Shown here: in pieces, positions 22,485-30,864 of the stretch
How positions within the stretch are numbered: position 1 is the stretch's first letter
Layout: the number at the start of each line of letters is the position of its first letter
NCBI RefSeq assembly: GCF_011764445.1
Contig: NZ_BLPG01000002.1
Coordinates: 124,001-188,000, forward strand
Source of the DNA: Phytohabitans rumicis
GTDB taxonomy: Bacteria; Actinomycetota; Actinomycetes; Mycobacteriales; Micromonosporaceae
DNA: 64,000 nucleotides
Reading direction: 5' to 3'
Program-made: the position numbers and the translations under genes
Notes under the pieces: model-generated
Database searches by the model: none
What the model was told of the DNA's origin: nothing
The model's input: the letters and a program-made list of their open reading frames with translations, nothing else

Positions 22485-23846
22485 TTACAGCACCCGCGGC
22501 GGTGTGTTGCCGGCCGCCACGATGGCCCGCCGCATCGGCACCATCAACAGCAGCACGAAACCGACGACGAAGAAGATGAGCAGCGCGAAAATGCCGGTGC
22601 GGTAGCTGTTGGTCACCTGGTTGACGATGCCGAACAGCAGCGGCCCGAGCCAGCTGGTGCCCTTGTCGCTGATCTCGTAGAAGCCGTAGAACTCGCCCTC
22701 CTTGCCCTTCGGGATCAGCTGGCTGTACAGGGATCGGCTCAGCGCCTGGCTGCCGCCCAGCACGATGCCGATGCACGCGCCCAGGATCATGAACGGCACC
22801 GGCGCCTCCGCGGGCAGCTGGAACGCGGCCACGATCACCCCGGTCCACAGCACCAGGCTGATCAGCACGGTCTTCCAGGCGCCGATCCGCTCGGCCACCT
22901 TGCCCAGCATCAGCGCGCCGCCGAAGCCGAGGAACTGCACGATCAGGATCGTGATGATCAGCGTGTTGGTGGAGAGGTTCAGCTCCTCGCTGCCGAACTG
23001 GCTGGCCAGCGCGATCACCGTCTGGATGCCGTCGTTGTAGATCAGGAACGCGAGCAGGAAGAACAGCGTCAACGGGTACGCCTTGAGCCCGCGCACGGTG
23101 CGCCACAGCTGCCGGAACCCGTCGGTCAGCACGCTGCCGCCCGTGCTGGGGTGGTCGGTGGCCGGGTGTTCGCGCAGCCAGCGCAGCGGCACCAGGGTGA
23201 ACCCCGCCCACCACACGCCGGCGGACACGATGCACCAGCGGGCGATGTCCAGGGTGCGCTGGTCGTCGTCGGCGATGCCGAACATCTGCACCGCCACCAG
23301 GTTGAGCGCGAGCAGCACGAACCCGCCCAGGTAGCCCAGCGCCCAGCCGCGGCTGGAGATCCGGTCCCGCTCGTCCGGCCCGCCCAGCTGCGGCAGGAAC
23401 GAGTGGTAGACCACGATGCTCGCGCCGAACGCGATGTTCGCGATCAGGAACAGCACGCCGCCGAGCAGGTAGCGCTCGCCGGTCACGAACGCCATCGCGA
23501 TCGTCGCGGCCGCCCCGATGAACGCCGCCCCGGCCATCAGCCGCTTCTTGTGCGCCGACCGGTCGGCGACCGCACCCATCACCGGCAGCACGAACACGGT
23601 CAGGAACACCGACAGCGAGACCAGGTACGGGAAGTAGGAGCCGGCGGCCACGGTGATGCCGAACGGGTGCACGTCGCGGTCGCAGTCCTCGGCGCCCAGC
23701 GCGCAGCCCGCGGCCTGCTCGGTGACCGCGGTCAGGAACGGCCCCAGGAAGACCGTCACCACGGTGGTGGAGAACGCCGAGTTGGCCCAGTCGTAGAAGT
23801 ACCAGCCGGTCCGCTCGTTGCGGGTGCTGGTCGCGATAGTCGTCAC
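22485..23846 (-). CDS. MFS transporter (UMF1/Atg22-like family)
   Basis: A 453-residue integral membrane protein with about 12 hydrophobic segments. The start TGWYFYDWANSAFSTTVVTVFLGPF is characteristic of the UMF1/Vacuole effluxer Atg22-like group of the major facilitator superfamily. Atg22 exports amino acids from the yeast vacuole; bacterial members have no firm substrate. The GTG at 23846 is chosen because AGGGG sits 4-5 nt before it and it overlaps the phosphodiesterase stop as GTGA; a GTG at 23864 is an alternative. Co-transcribed with the glycerophosphodiesterase gene, so uptake or recycling of a lipid head-group product is conceivable. Confidence 0.88.
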   Translation of the reverse strand: MTTIATSTRNERTGWYFYDWANSAFSTTVVTVFLGPFLTAVTEQAAGCALGAEDCDRDVHPFGITVAAGSYFPYLVSLSVFLTVFVLPVMGAVADRSAHKKRLMAGAAFIGAAATIAMAFVTGERYLLGGVLFLIANIAFGASIVVYHSFLPQLGGPDERDRISSRGWALGYLGGFVLLALNLVAVQMFGIADDDQRTLDIARWCIVSAGVWWAGFTLVPLRWLREHPATDHPSTGGSVLTDGFRQLWRTVRGLKAYPLTLFFLLAFLIYNDGIQTVIALASQFGSEELNLSTNTLIITILIVQFLGFGGALMLGKVAERIGAWKTVLISLVLWTGVIVAAFQLPAEAPVPFMILGACIGIVLGGSQALSRSLYSQLIPKGKEGEFYGFYEISDKGTSWLGPLLFGIVNQVTNSYRTGIFALLIFFVVGFVLLLMVPMRRAIVAAGNTPPRVL

Positions 23847-24610
23847 TCGGCCCCTTCGTGCCACACGCCCCGTTGGACATAGACGTCGCGTAACACGTCG
23901 ACGCGATCGGTCATGATGCCATCAACCCCAAGATCAAGTAACTCGTGCATTTCGGCGGGGTTGTCGATCGTCCACACGTGCACCTGCAGGCCGAGCTTGT
24001 GGGCGTGCGCCACGAACCGGCGGTCGACCACCCGCATCCGGCCGTACCGGACCGGGACCTGCGCCGCCACCGCCGACGCCGGCAGCATCAGCCGCCGCCC
24101 GGTCAGCGACGCCACGCGCAGCCGGGCCACCGCCCGCATGCCCAGCGACGTGGCCACGTCCGGTCCGGCGAGGGTACGCAGGCGGGCCAGCCGGGCGTCG
24201 CTGAACGAGGCCAGCAGCACCCGTCCACCCGCGCCCGCGCGGCGCACCGTCTCGACCGTGGGCGCGATGCCGGTGTCGGCCTTCACGTCGATGTTGAACC
24301 GCACCCGCGGCCACGCCGCCAGGACCTCGTCCAGCCGGGGTACGGCGGCCGCCCCGCCCACCCGCACGGTCGAAAGGTCCGCCCAGCGCATCCGGTCGAT
24401 CCGCCCGGCCTGCCCGGCCACCCGGTCCAGGGTCGGGTCGTGGAACACCACCGCCACCCCGTCCGAGGTGGCGTGCACGTCGGTCTCGACGTACCGGTAG
24501 CCGAGGCCGACCGCCCGCGCGAACGCCTCGGCGGTGTTCTCGTCGCCCTCCGCGGCGCCACCGCGATGCGCGAACGCCAACGGCACCGGCGAGTCCAGGT
24601 ACGTCGTCAC
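23843..24610 (-). CDS. Glycerophosphodiester phosphodiesterase
   Basis: A 255-residue TIM-barrel enzyme that hydrolyses glycerophosphodiesters to glycerol 3-phosphate and alcohol. Motifs: AFAHRGGAAEGDENTAEAFA (first catalytic His and Glu), YVETDVHATSDGVAVVFHDPTLDR (metal ligands and second His), FNIDVKAD, and WTIDNPAEMHELLDLGVDGIMTD near the end. There is no signal peptide from the GTG at 24610, so it acts in the cytosol. An upstream in-frame extension is low complexity and was rejected. It overlaps the MFS gene. Confidence 0.92.
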   Translation of the reverse strand: MTTYLDSPVPLAFAHRGGAAEGDENTAEAFARAVGLGYRYVETDVHATSDGVAVVFHDPTLDRVAGQAGRIDRMRWADLSTVRVGGAAAVPRLDEVLAAWPRVRFNIDVKADTGIAPTVETVRRAGAGGRVLLASFSDARLARLRTLAGPDVATSLGMRAVARLRVASLTGRRLMLPASAVAAQVPVRYGRMRVVDRRFVAHAHKLGLQVHVWTIDNPAEMHELLDLGVDGIMTDRVDVLRDVYVQRGVWHEGAE

Positions 24611-24720
24611 CGAGTCTGCCTTTCGTTCGCGACTGCGGGGCTCGCCCGCGGCGGGCTGCGGGCCGTCGAAGCTCACTCCTCGCGCTTCACCGCCCGCAGT
24701 ATGCATGGGACGGGCGACGG

Positions 24721-24726
24721 TAGGGT
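24721..24726 (+). promoter_or_regulatory. -10 box of the Hsp70-like gene, leaderless
   Basis: TAGGGT ends 7 nt before the ATG at 24734 with no ribosome-binding site between. The sequence TAGGGT recurs with the same spacing before the first siderophore gene at 44005. Confidence 0.55.
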
Positions 24727-24733
24727 GACGGCC

Positions 24734-26125
24734 ATGCGGGTGCTCGGCATCGACTTCGGCACGTCGAACACGGTCGCGATGGTCCGCGCCGCCGACGGGC
24801 GGGCCCGGCCGTTGCTGTTCGACGGTTCGCCGCTGCTGCCGTCCGCCGTCTACCTGAACCCGGACGGGCGGCTGCTGGTCGGCCGCGACGCGGAACGCTC
24901 CGCCCGCCTGGACCCGGCCCGGTTCGAGCCCAACCCGAAGCGGCGCGTCGACGACGGCGTGGTGCTGCTCGGCGAGCAGGAGCTGTCGGTGCCGCAGGTG
25001 ATCGCCGCGGTGCTGCGCTACATCGGCGCCGAGGCGCAGCGGCACCTGGGCGGGGCGTGTGAGGAACTGCGGATGACCCACCCGGCCCGGTGGGGCGAGC
25101 GGCGCCGCGCGGTGCTGGTCGAGTCGGCGCGCGCGGCCGGGCTGCCCACCCCGCGGCTGGTCGTCGAGCCGGTCGCCGCGGCGTCGTACTACACCGCGGT
25201 GCTCGGCAGCGCCATGCCGGTGGGGCGCGCGCTGGCGATCTACGACCTGGGCGGCGGCACGTTCGACGCGACGGTGGTACGGCGTACCCCGACGGGTTTC
25301 GACGTGCTCGCCGAGTTCGGCCTGTCCGACCTGGGCGGCCTGGACTTCGACCAGGCGCTCGTGGAGCACCTCGGCCGCGGCTACTCCGACAGCCGCACCA
25401 CCTTGTGGAACAGCCTGGTCAGCCCGGCCGACCCGGGGCAGCGCCGCCAGCGTGCCCTGCTGTACGACGACGTGCGCGGCGCCAAGGAGATGCTGTCCCG
25501 TACGACCAGCGCGGACGTGCACCTGCCCGCCCTGGACATCTCCGCGCACATCACCCGGGACGAGTTCGACGCGCTGATCCGGCGGTACCTGATACAGACC
25601 GTGCACTGCCTGGCCCAGACCATCACCGCGGCCCGGCTGGCCCCATCCGACCTGGTCGGCATCTTCCTGGTCGGCGGCTCCAGCCGGATCCCGCTCGCGG
25701 CGCACCTGCTGCACACCGAGCTCGGCGTCGCACCGACCACACTGGAGCAGCCGGAGACGGTGGTCGCCGAGGGCGCGCTGTTCTTCGGCGGGCCGGCCGC
25801 GGCGGCCGGGCCGGTGCACTCCGGCGTGCCCCGCCCGGTGGCCCCGCAGTCCCGCCAGCCCACCGCCCCGTCCCGCCCGCCGGTGGCCCCGCCGCGCCCG
25901 CCCGTGATCGCCCGCCCGTCGGCCCCGCCGATGGCCGCCCGGCAGTCCGCGCCCCCGGTGAGCGCCACCCCGATCTCCCCGCCGCGGATCCCGGTGGCCC
26001 CGCCCCGCCCGCCGGCCATGGCCCCCCGCCGCGCCTGGTACGAGGAACCCACTCTGGTGTGGACGGTCGCCCTGGGAGCGATGGTGGCGATCGCACTCAT
26101 CGTGCTGATCGTCCTCACCCTCTGA
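24734..26125 (+). CDS. Membrane-anchored Hsp70-like ATPase without substrate domain
   Basis: A 463-residue protein. Residues 1 to about 345 form an actin/Hsp70 ATPase fold: phosphate-1 GIDFGTSNTVAMV, phosphate-2 AIYDLGGGTFDATVV, EPVAAASYY, and the adenosine motif FLVGGSSRIPLAAHLL. In place of a DnaK substrate-binding domain there is a Pro-rich linker (about 350-440, many PPRPPV units) and one C-terminal transmembrane helix (LVWTVALGAMVAIALIVLIVLTL). The ATPase is therefore tethered to the inner face of the membrane. Its client is unknown. A related but much larger protein is encoded at 41063-43807. Confidence 0.9.
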   Translation: MRVLGIDFGTSNTVAMVRAADGRARPLLFDGSPLLPSAVYLNPDGRLLVGRDAERSARLDPARFEPNPKRRVDDGVVLLGEQELSVPQVIAAVLRYIGAEAQRHLGGACEELRMTHPARWGERRRAVLVESARAAGLPTPRLVVEPVAAASYYTAVLGSAMPVGRALAIYDLGGGTFDATVVRRTPTGFDVLAEFGLSDLGGLDFDQALVEHLGRGYSDSRTTLWNSLVSPADPGQRRQRALLYDDVRGAKEMLSRTTSADVHLPALDISAHITRDEFDALIRRYLIQTVHCLAQTITAARLAPSDLVGIFLVGGSSRIPLAAHLLHTELGVAPTTLEQPETVVAEGALFFGGPAAAAGPVHSGVPRPVAPQSRQPTAPSRPPVAPPRPPVIARPSAPPMAARQSAPPVSATPISPPRIPVAPPRPPAMAPRRAWYEEPTLVWTVALGAMVAIALIVLIVLTL

Positions 26126-26149
26126 TCCCTTGAGCGATCCCCGTATTGG

Positions 26150-26731
26150 TCAACGGCGCACCCGAAAACGCAGGTGAAGCACCCGGTTGCCCTGAATCAC
26201 CACGTCAGGATCCTCCAACAGGTGCTGCGCGTCGACCGACCCGAAGTAGCGCTTGCCGGACCCGAACACGACGGGTACGACGTCCATGCGCACCTCGTCG
26301 ATCAGGCCCGCGGCAAGCACCTGGCCACCGACGTCGCCAGCGGCGACCTCGACTGTGCGGTCACCGGCGAGCTCCTGCGCCTTGGCCATGGCTGCCTCGA
26401 CGCCGTCGACGAAGTGGAACGGCGCCTCGGGGTCCCAGCCCTCGGGCGCCGGCCGGTGCGTCACGACGACCACGTGGTCGACCCCGCCCGGAGGCTTCCC
26501 GTCCCAGCCGTCCGTCATGTCGAAGACGTGGCGGCCGGCGATTGTCGCCCCGATCTGGTCCCAGTACGGCCGGGTGTAGTCGTAGGACGTCTGCGACACC
26601 TTCACTACGCCGCTCTCGTCCAATGGGACGTCACCGCTGGTCAACCAGTCGAACAGCGGTCCGGGCTGGTCGTTCTCGTCCGCGATGAAGCCGTCCACCG
26701 ACACCGAGGCGTACATGACCACCTTGCCCAC
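26150..26731 (-). CDS. Dihydrofolate reductase family protein
   Basis: A 193-residue RibD C-terminal-like reductase with the N-terminal motif MYASVSVDGFIADEND, a central GATIAGRHVFDMTDGW and VTHRPAPEGW, and a glycine-rich AAGDVGGQVLAAGLIDEVRMDVVPVVFGSGKRYF that binds NADPH. The GTG at 26731 has GGAGAG upstream. Located 66 nt downstream of an AraC-type regulator gene on the same strand, so it may be its target. Substrate unknown. Confidence 0.88.
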   Translation of the reverse strand: MGKVVMYASVSVDGFIADENDQPGPLFDWLTSGDVPLDESGVVKVSQTSYDYTRPYWDQIGATIAGRHVFDMTDGWDGKPPGGVDHVVVVTHRPAPEGWDPEAPFHFVDGVEAAMAKAQELAGDRTVEVAAGDVGGQVLAAGLIDEVRMDVVPVVFGSGKRYFGSVDAQHLLEDPDVVIQGNRVLHLRFRVRR

Positions 26732-26797
26732 GGGGCTCTCCTCTGCTTTGGGTTGCCCTCAAATTAGCGTTTCGTGAGCTGTCGCTCTTGTAAGAAA

Positions 26798-27643
26798 TCA
26801 ATCGGCCGGCAGCGGCCAGCCGTCAAATACGTGGCCGGGATGTTCGCGCAGGAACCGCTGCCGGACTTCGACGTACCGGGTCGGCGTGAGCCCGGTGAAC
26901 GCCCGGAACTCGTGGCTGAAGTGGGCCTGGTCGAAGTAGCCTGCGCCCGCGGCGAGGTCGCCCCAGTCGATCGGTCCGGCGGGGTTGATCGCGAACACGG
27001 TGGCGGTGAAGCGGTAGGTGCGGGCCAGCCGCTTCGGCGTGACGCCGATGAGCTCCTTGAACCGCTGTGCCAGATGAGTGCTGCTGACACCGGCTGCCAC
27101 GCTCAGGTCGCCGATCGCCACGCCCCCGCTGGTCGCCGCGATGACCCTGCTCGTATGGCGGACCAGCCCCAGGCCGGCGGTCTCGCACAGCCGTCGCATC
27201 AGCTCCTCCTCCAGCAGCGTCAGCATCTCGTGCGGTCCGTCCGCCGTGGCCAGCCGGTCTCGCAGCTCAGCAACGGCGGGCCGGCCCCAAACCTGCTCCA
27301 CCGTCACCGGCCGGTCGCACAGCTCGGCCGCGGGCATCGGCAGGAACGGCGCCAGCCCCCACGGCTTGAGGTGCACACCGACGGACCGGGTCCGGCGTGG
27401 GTAGCCGAACTCGAACGCGCGGGTGGGCATGGTGACCACGCAGCCGTCGGCGTACTCGGCCGTCTCGATGTCGGTGCTGGCGCGGATGCGGAACGGCGCC
27501 CCGAGGTTGACGATGAGCAGCGCCGACGGCGCGGGCGGCAGCGTCAGCAGGGCGTACGGCGGCGCACCCTCCAGGTAGTAGAGGTCGTCGATCAGCCCGT
27601 CCAGTGGCGGTCGCGGCACTCTGGACACGTACTCCACGCCCAC
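26798..27643 (-). CDS. AraC-family regulator
   Basis: About 281 residues with an N-terminal cupin-like sensing region (DDLYYLEGAPPYALLTLPPAPSAL... SVGVHLKPWGLAPFLPMPAAEL) and a C-terminal double HTH: AIGDLSVAAGVSSTHLAQRFKELIGVTPKRLAR and DWGDLAAGAGYFDQAHFSHEFRAFTGLTPTRY. This layout is typical of DUF6597-type AraC proteins in actinobacteria. Two GTG codons (27643 and 27637) could start it; no clear ribosome-binding site separates them. It probably regulates the reductase gene that follows. Confidence 0.87.
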   Translation of the reverse strand: MGVEYVSRVPRPPLDGLIDDLYYLEGAPPYALLTLPPAPSALLIVNLGAPFRIRASTDIETAEYADGCVVTMPTRAFEFGYPRRTRSVGVHLKPWGLAPFLPMPAAELCDRPVTVEQVWGRPAVAELRDRLATADGPHEMLTLLEEELMRRLCETAGLGLVRHTSRVIAATSGGVAIGDLSVAAGVSSTHLAQRFKELIGVTPKRLARTYRFTATVFAINPAGPIDWGDLAAGAGYFDQAHFSHEFRAFTGLTPTRYVEVRQRFLREHPGHVFDGWPLPAD

Positions 27644-27745
27644 AGCATCGCCGACGCCCCGCCGGCATCGCGCGCCGGGATGGTCCAGCCGCGCCGCCGC
27701 CGGCATCGAGCCGGACCGACCGAGGCGGTCAACGGTCGCGGCCCT

Positions 27746-28129
27746 TCAGATCGGGATGATGGGGCCGCCGCCGGCCAGGCCGCCGTAGAGGCCGGGGTGG
27801 GCGGTGAGGATGGCGCAGTCCAGGTCGATCGCGGCCAGCGCGGCCGAGGCGGCGTCCAGCCGGCCGACGATGTCGTACGTCGCCGCGAGCGCCTGCCAGC
27901 TGGCCCCGTCGTCGCCGAGCAGGACGCTGGCGCGGTGGTTGACCAGCAGGTCGAGGCGGTCGGTGTCGGCGGCGCCGCGGGTGGCTTCGACCAGGCACAG
28001 GATCGGCAGGCCGATGGCGGCGTCTTCGTCGTCGATCTCGGCGATGACCTCGCCGACGTGGATGGAGCCGCGGGTGAAGGCGACGATGGCCGACGCGTCC
28101 AGGATGATCCGGACGGGCCGGTCGCTCAC
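27746..28129 (-). CDS. PIN-domain toxin (VapC-like)
   Basis: A 127-residue PIN-fold RNase of a toxin-antitoxin pair. The first metal-binding Asp is in RIILDASAIVAFTRG, a conserved Glu in LCLVEATRG, and further acids in GRLDAASAALAAIDLDCAILTAHPGLY. Active VapC toxins cleave tRNA or rRNA. The GTG at 28129 overlaps the stop of the small upstream gene (GTGA), the usual antitoxin-toxin arrangement. Somewhat divergent from the best-known VapC proteins but all acidic positions are plausible. Confidence 0.78.
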   Translation of the reverse strand: MSDRPVRIILDASAIVAFTRGSIHVGEVIAEIDDEDAAIGLPILCLVEATRGAADTDRLDLLVNHRASVLLGDDGASWQALAATYDIVGRLDAASAALAAIDLDCAILTAHPGLYGGLAGGGPIIPI

Positions 28130-28305
28130 GCGGCGGCGGCGGGTGGCAGGCCGACCTGCTCGCGCAGCGCCGCGCGCCGCTCCCGGGTCCACCGAGCGGC
28201 CACCTCAGCCAACTCCGCCCGCGCCCGCGCCTTACCTTCCTCGGTCACGGTAATCCCCGCCGCGGCGAGCATCGCGACCGTGTCCTCCCGAAGATCCGGC
28301 GTCAT
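28126..28305 (-). CDS. Small antitoxin partner of the PIN protein
   Basis: A 59-residue protein (MTPDLREDTVAMLAAAGITV...) that is helical and highly charged, with a basic second half (RWTRERRAALREQVG). It is translationally coupled to the PIN gene, which suggests it is the antitoxin. I see no recognisable ribbon-helix-helix or AbrB motif, so the family is uncertain. The ATG at 28305 is the first in-frame Met that excludes the repeat upstream. Confidence 0.65.
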   Translation of the reverse strand: MTPDLREDTVAMLAAAGITVTEEGKARARAELAEVAARWTRERRAALREQVGLPPAAAA

Positions 28306-28340
28306 GCGCTGAGAATACCCCGCGCCCTCTCCCCGGCGGT

Positions 28341-28398
28341 CGATCTTGGAGTTGTCATGCCCAGATGCCCGATATGGCACCTGACAACCTCAAGATCG
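28341..28398. repeat. GATC-bounded palindrome, family P3, copy 1
   Basis: A 58-base stem-loop element with arms CGATCTTGGAGTTGTCA and TGACAACCTCAAGATCG. The second copy at 53170-53227 has the same length and about 50 of 58 bases identical in inverted orientation. It lies between the antitoxin gene and the acidic-protein gene. Confidence 0.8.
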
Positions 28399-28415
28399 AC
28401 GGGAATGGCGGGCGC

Positions 28416-29003
28416 TCACGCCTCGGGTGCCCACCAGCGGGCCAGGCTGCTGGTGGCCGGGTCCTCGGAGGCGGCCAGGGCGGTCCACGGGTCGGCGCCG
28501 GGCGGGGGTTCCTCGCCGGCGTACGCGGCCAGGTCGGTGGCCGGCGGGCCGTCCTGGTACGCGGCGTCGGGGTCGGGCAGCGGGGCCTGGCCGAGGGTGG
28601 CCGGGTCGGTCCACGGGAACCCGTCGACCGGCTCGGGGGCGTCCAGGTCGAGGGTGGGCGGGAAGACCTGCTCGGTGTACGTGTCGGCGTGCGCGTCCAG
28701 GTCGGGGTCGGCGCCGACCGGGGTGTCCTCGAGCGCGGCCTCCTGCTCGTCGAGGTCGGGCTCGCCCAGAGTCGGCTCGTCCACGTCGGACAGGTCGGGC
28801 TCGTCGGGCTCCTCCAGATCGTCCGCGAGATCCGGCCGGTCCGGCAGATCCGGAACGTCCGGAACATTCGGCAGGTCCGGAAGGTCAGGGACGTCCAGCG
28901 GCTCGTCGAAGCCGCCCAGATCAGCCGTTTCGGCCTCGGCGTCGAAGCCGTCCGGTTCGAGATCCGCGTCCTCCGGCCACTCGTCCCACTCGTGATCGGT
29001 CAT
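28416..29003 (-). CDS. Acidic low-complexity protein of the dynamin operon
   Basis: A 195-residue, strongly acidic protein rich in Asp, Pro, Glu and Leu. A section at about 38-62 repeats the unit (D/V)PDLPD, for example DVPDLPDLPNVPDVPDLPD, followed by more DEPDL repeats. No globular domain, signal peptide or membrane segment is visible; it looks disordered. Its ATG at 29003 has GGAGGAG upstream and overlaps the stop of the second dynamin-like gene (ATGA), so it is made in a fixed ratio with the GTPases and may bind them. I recognise no family. Confidence 0.8.
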   Translation of the reverse strand: MTDHEWDEWPEDADLEPDGFDAEAETADLGGFDEPLDVPDLPDLPNVPDVPDLPDRPDLADDLEEPDEPDLSDVDEPTLGEPDLDEQEAALEDTPVGADPDLDAHADTYTEQVFPPTLDLDAPEPVDGFPWTDPATLGQAPLPDPDAAYQDGPPATDLAAYAGEEPPPGADPWTALAASEDPATSSLARWWAPEA

Positions 29004-30864
29004 GTCTGCTCCTCCGTGGGGCGTGCCGGGGCGAGGGACCGCGCCCGTACCAGAACCTCGTCGACCTGTTTGACCCGGGCCCGCAGGCCGTCGCGTTCGG
29101 CTTGCAGGACGGCCTTGCGCTTGGCCCGGCTGGCCTTGTCTTCGGCCAGCGCCTTGTCGATCTCGGCGATGTGGGCGTCGAGCTGTTGCAGCCGGCGCTC
29201 GATGGCGTCGTCCAGGGCCAGGGTCAGCGCGTACTGCAGGTCGGTGAACCGGTGCATGATCTCGTCGGACAGGGCGGCGCGGGCCTCGCCGAGCACCTCG
29301 CGCAGCCAGACCCGGGCCTGCTGCCGGTCGGTCTGTACCCGCCGGCGGTAGAGGATGAACGCCCCCGCGGCCAGGCCCAGGCCGACCCCGGCGACCGGGA
29401 TGAGCAGGCTGCCGCCGATGAGCGCGCTGGCGCCGAGGGCGGAGGCGCCGGCGACCGCGCCGCGCCCGGCCATGAACGCCATTCCGCCGGCCGACATCGC
29501 GATCATCACGTTGTCGGGTCCGCCGCCGTCCCGGCGCGGCTTGGTGGCCAGCGCGTGCCGCAGGGTGGCGTTGAGCCGGCGCAGCACGAACTGCAGCTCG
29601 TGCGGCCCGAACACCTGCGCCAGGGTGCGTTCGGCGACCTTGCGGAAGCGGAACTCCAGGTCGTGCGAGAGCCGTACGGACAGGGCGTGCAGCGCCCGGT
29701 CGACCTCCTGCGGCAGGCCCTTGATCTCCTCGCCCTTGCCCTTTTCGATCTTGTTGAGGAAGTCTTCCTGCAGGGCGGTCACGTAGTTGCGCAGCCGCCC
29801 GGTGGCCTCCACCCGGGCCCGCTGGGTCTCGGTGTTCAGCGCGAGGGACCACTGCCGGGACTCGGTGCGCTTGCGGGCGGCCAGCGCGGCCCGGTCGGCC
29901 TTGGCCTTGGCCATGTCGCCCGGGTCCGGGTCGGTGGCCTTCATCCGGTCGCCGACCTGCAGGTCCAGCCGGATGAACTCGCTGCGCACCGCGCGCAGCA
30001 CGTTGGTCTGGGCCAGCAGGTGGCCCTTGCCGGCCAGGTCGATCAGGGCGTGTTGCAGTTCGGCGATGCGGGACTCGCGGATCAGCTCCGGGGCGGCCTC
30101 CCTCGGCATGGTCATGGCCAGTTCGGCCAGCCGCGCCGACACCGGAAACCAGGGTGCCGACCCGAAGCGGGGCGCGTGCGCCTGCAACTGGGCCCGGTCG
30201 TCTTCCAGGATGGTCCGCCAGCCCGGGTACGCGTCGGTCTTGGTCAGCGCGAACACCACGAAGTTGACCCGCTTGCTGGCCTCGATGAGGAACTCCAGCT
30301 CCGGCTTGGCGAACGGGGCGGCGGCGTCCACCACGAACAGCAGCGCGCTGGCCCGCTCGACCGCGTCCAGGGCCACCTCGGCGTGCACCGGGTCGAGCCC
30401 GCCGGTGCCGGGGTGTCCACCATGCTCAGGTACTGCAGCAGCGGCGCGGAGTGGGTCACCTCGATGCGCCGCGGCGGCCGGGTGCCCTCCGGCAGCCGCC
30501 CGAACGGCGTGGCCCAGTCCCGCAGGTCGGCAAGGCCCAGCGGCACCGGGTCCTCCCGGCCGGGCAGCCAGGCCCGCGCGGCGTGCTCCGGGCCGTGCAC
30601 GAACTCCAGGTACGCGGCGGTGGCCACCGCCGCGTCCACAGGCGACAGCGCGGGAACCCCGATGAGCGCGTTGACCAGGGAGCTCTTGCCGCGCTTGGTC
30701 TCGCCGACGACCACGATGGACGGCCGGCCCACGTCGCGGCGGCGGACCGCGTCCAGGTCGCCGGCCGCGTCCGGGTCGGCCTTGCGCAGGAACGCCAGGG
30801 AGGCGTCCACCGCGCTGGTGAGCAGCTTGGCCAGGGCGTCCGGCGACGGGGTGGGCGCGCTCAT
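29000..30864 (-). CDS. Dynamin-like GTPase with membrane region, one frameshift
   Basis: Reads as a 621-residue dynamin-family protein after one repair at the G run 30410-30413 (the break is in the G3 motif, restored as VDTPGTGGLDPVHAEV). The P-loop is VVGETKRGKSSLVNALIG (54-62 core); TKTD (G4) lies in VFALTKTDAYPGW. A long helical stalk follows, then a Gly/Ala-rich hydrophobic hairpin at roughly 450-510 likely to insert in the membrane, and a C-terminal coiled coil with QLDAHIAEIDKALAEDKASR. The ATG at 30864 overlaps the first GTPase stop. Bacterial dynamin pairs of this kind (DynA/DynB in Streptomyces, IniA/IniC in Mycobacterium) remodel or fuse membranes. Confidence 0.87.
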
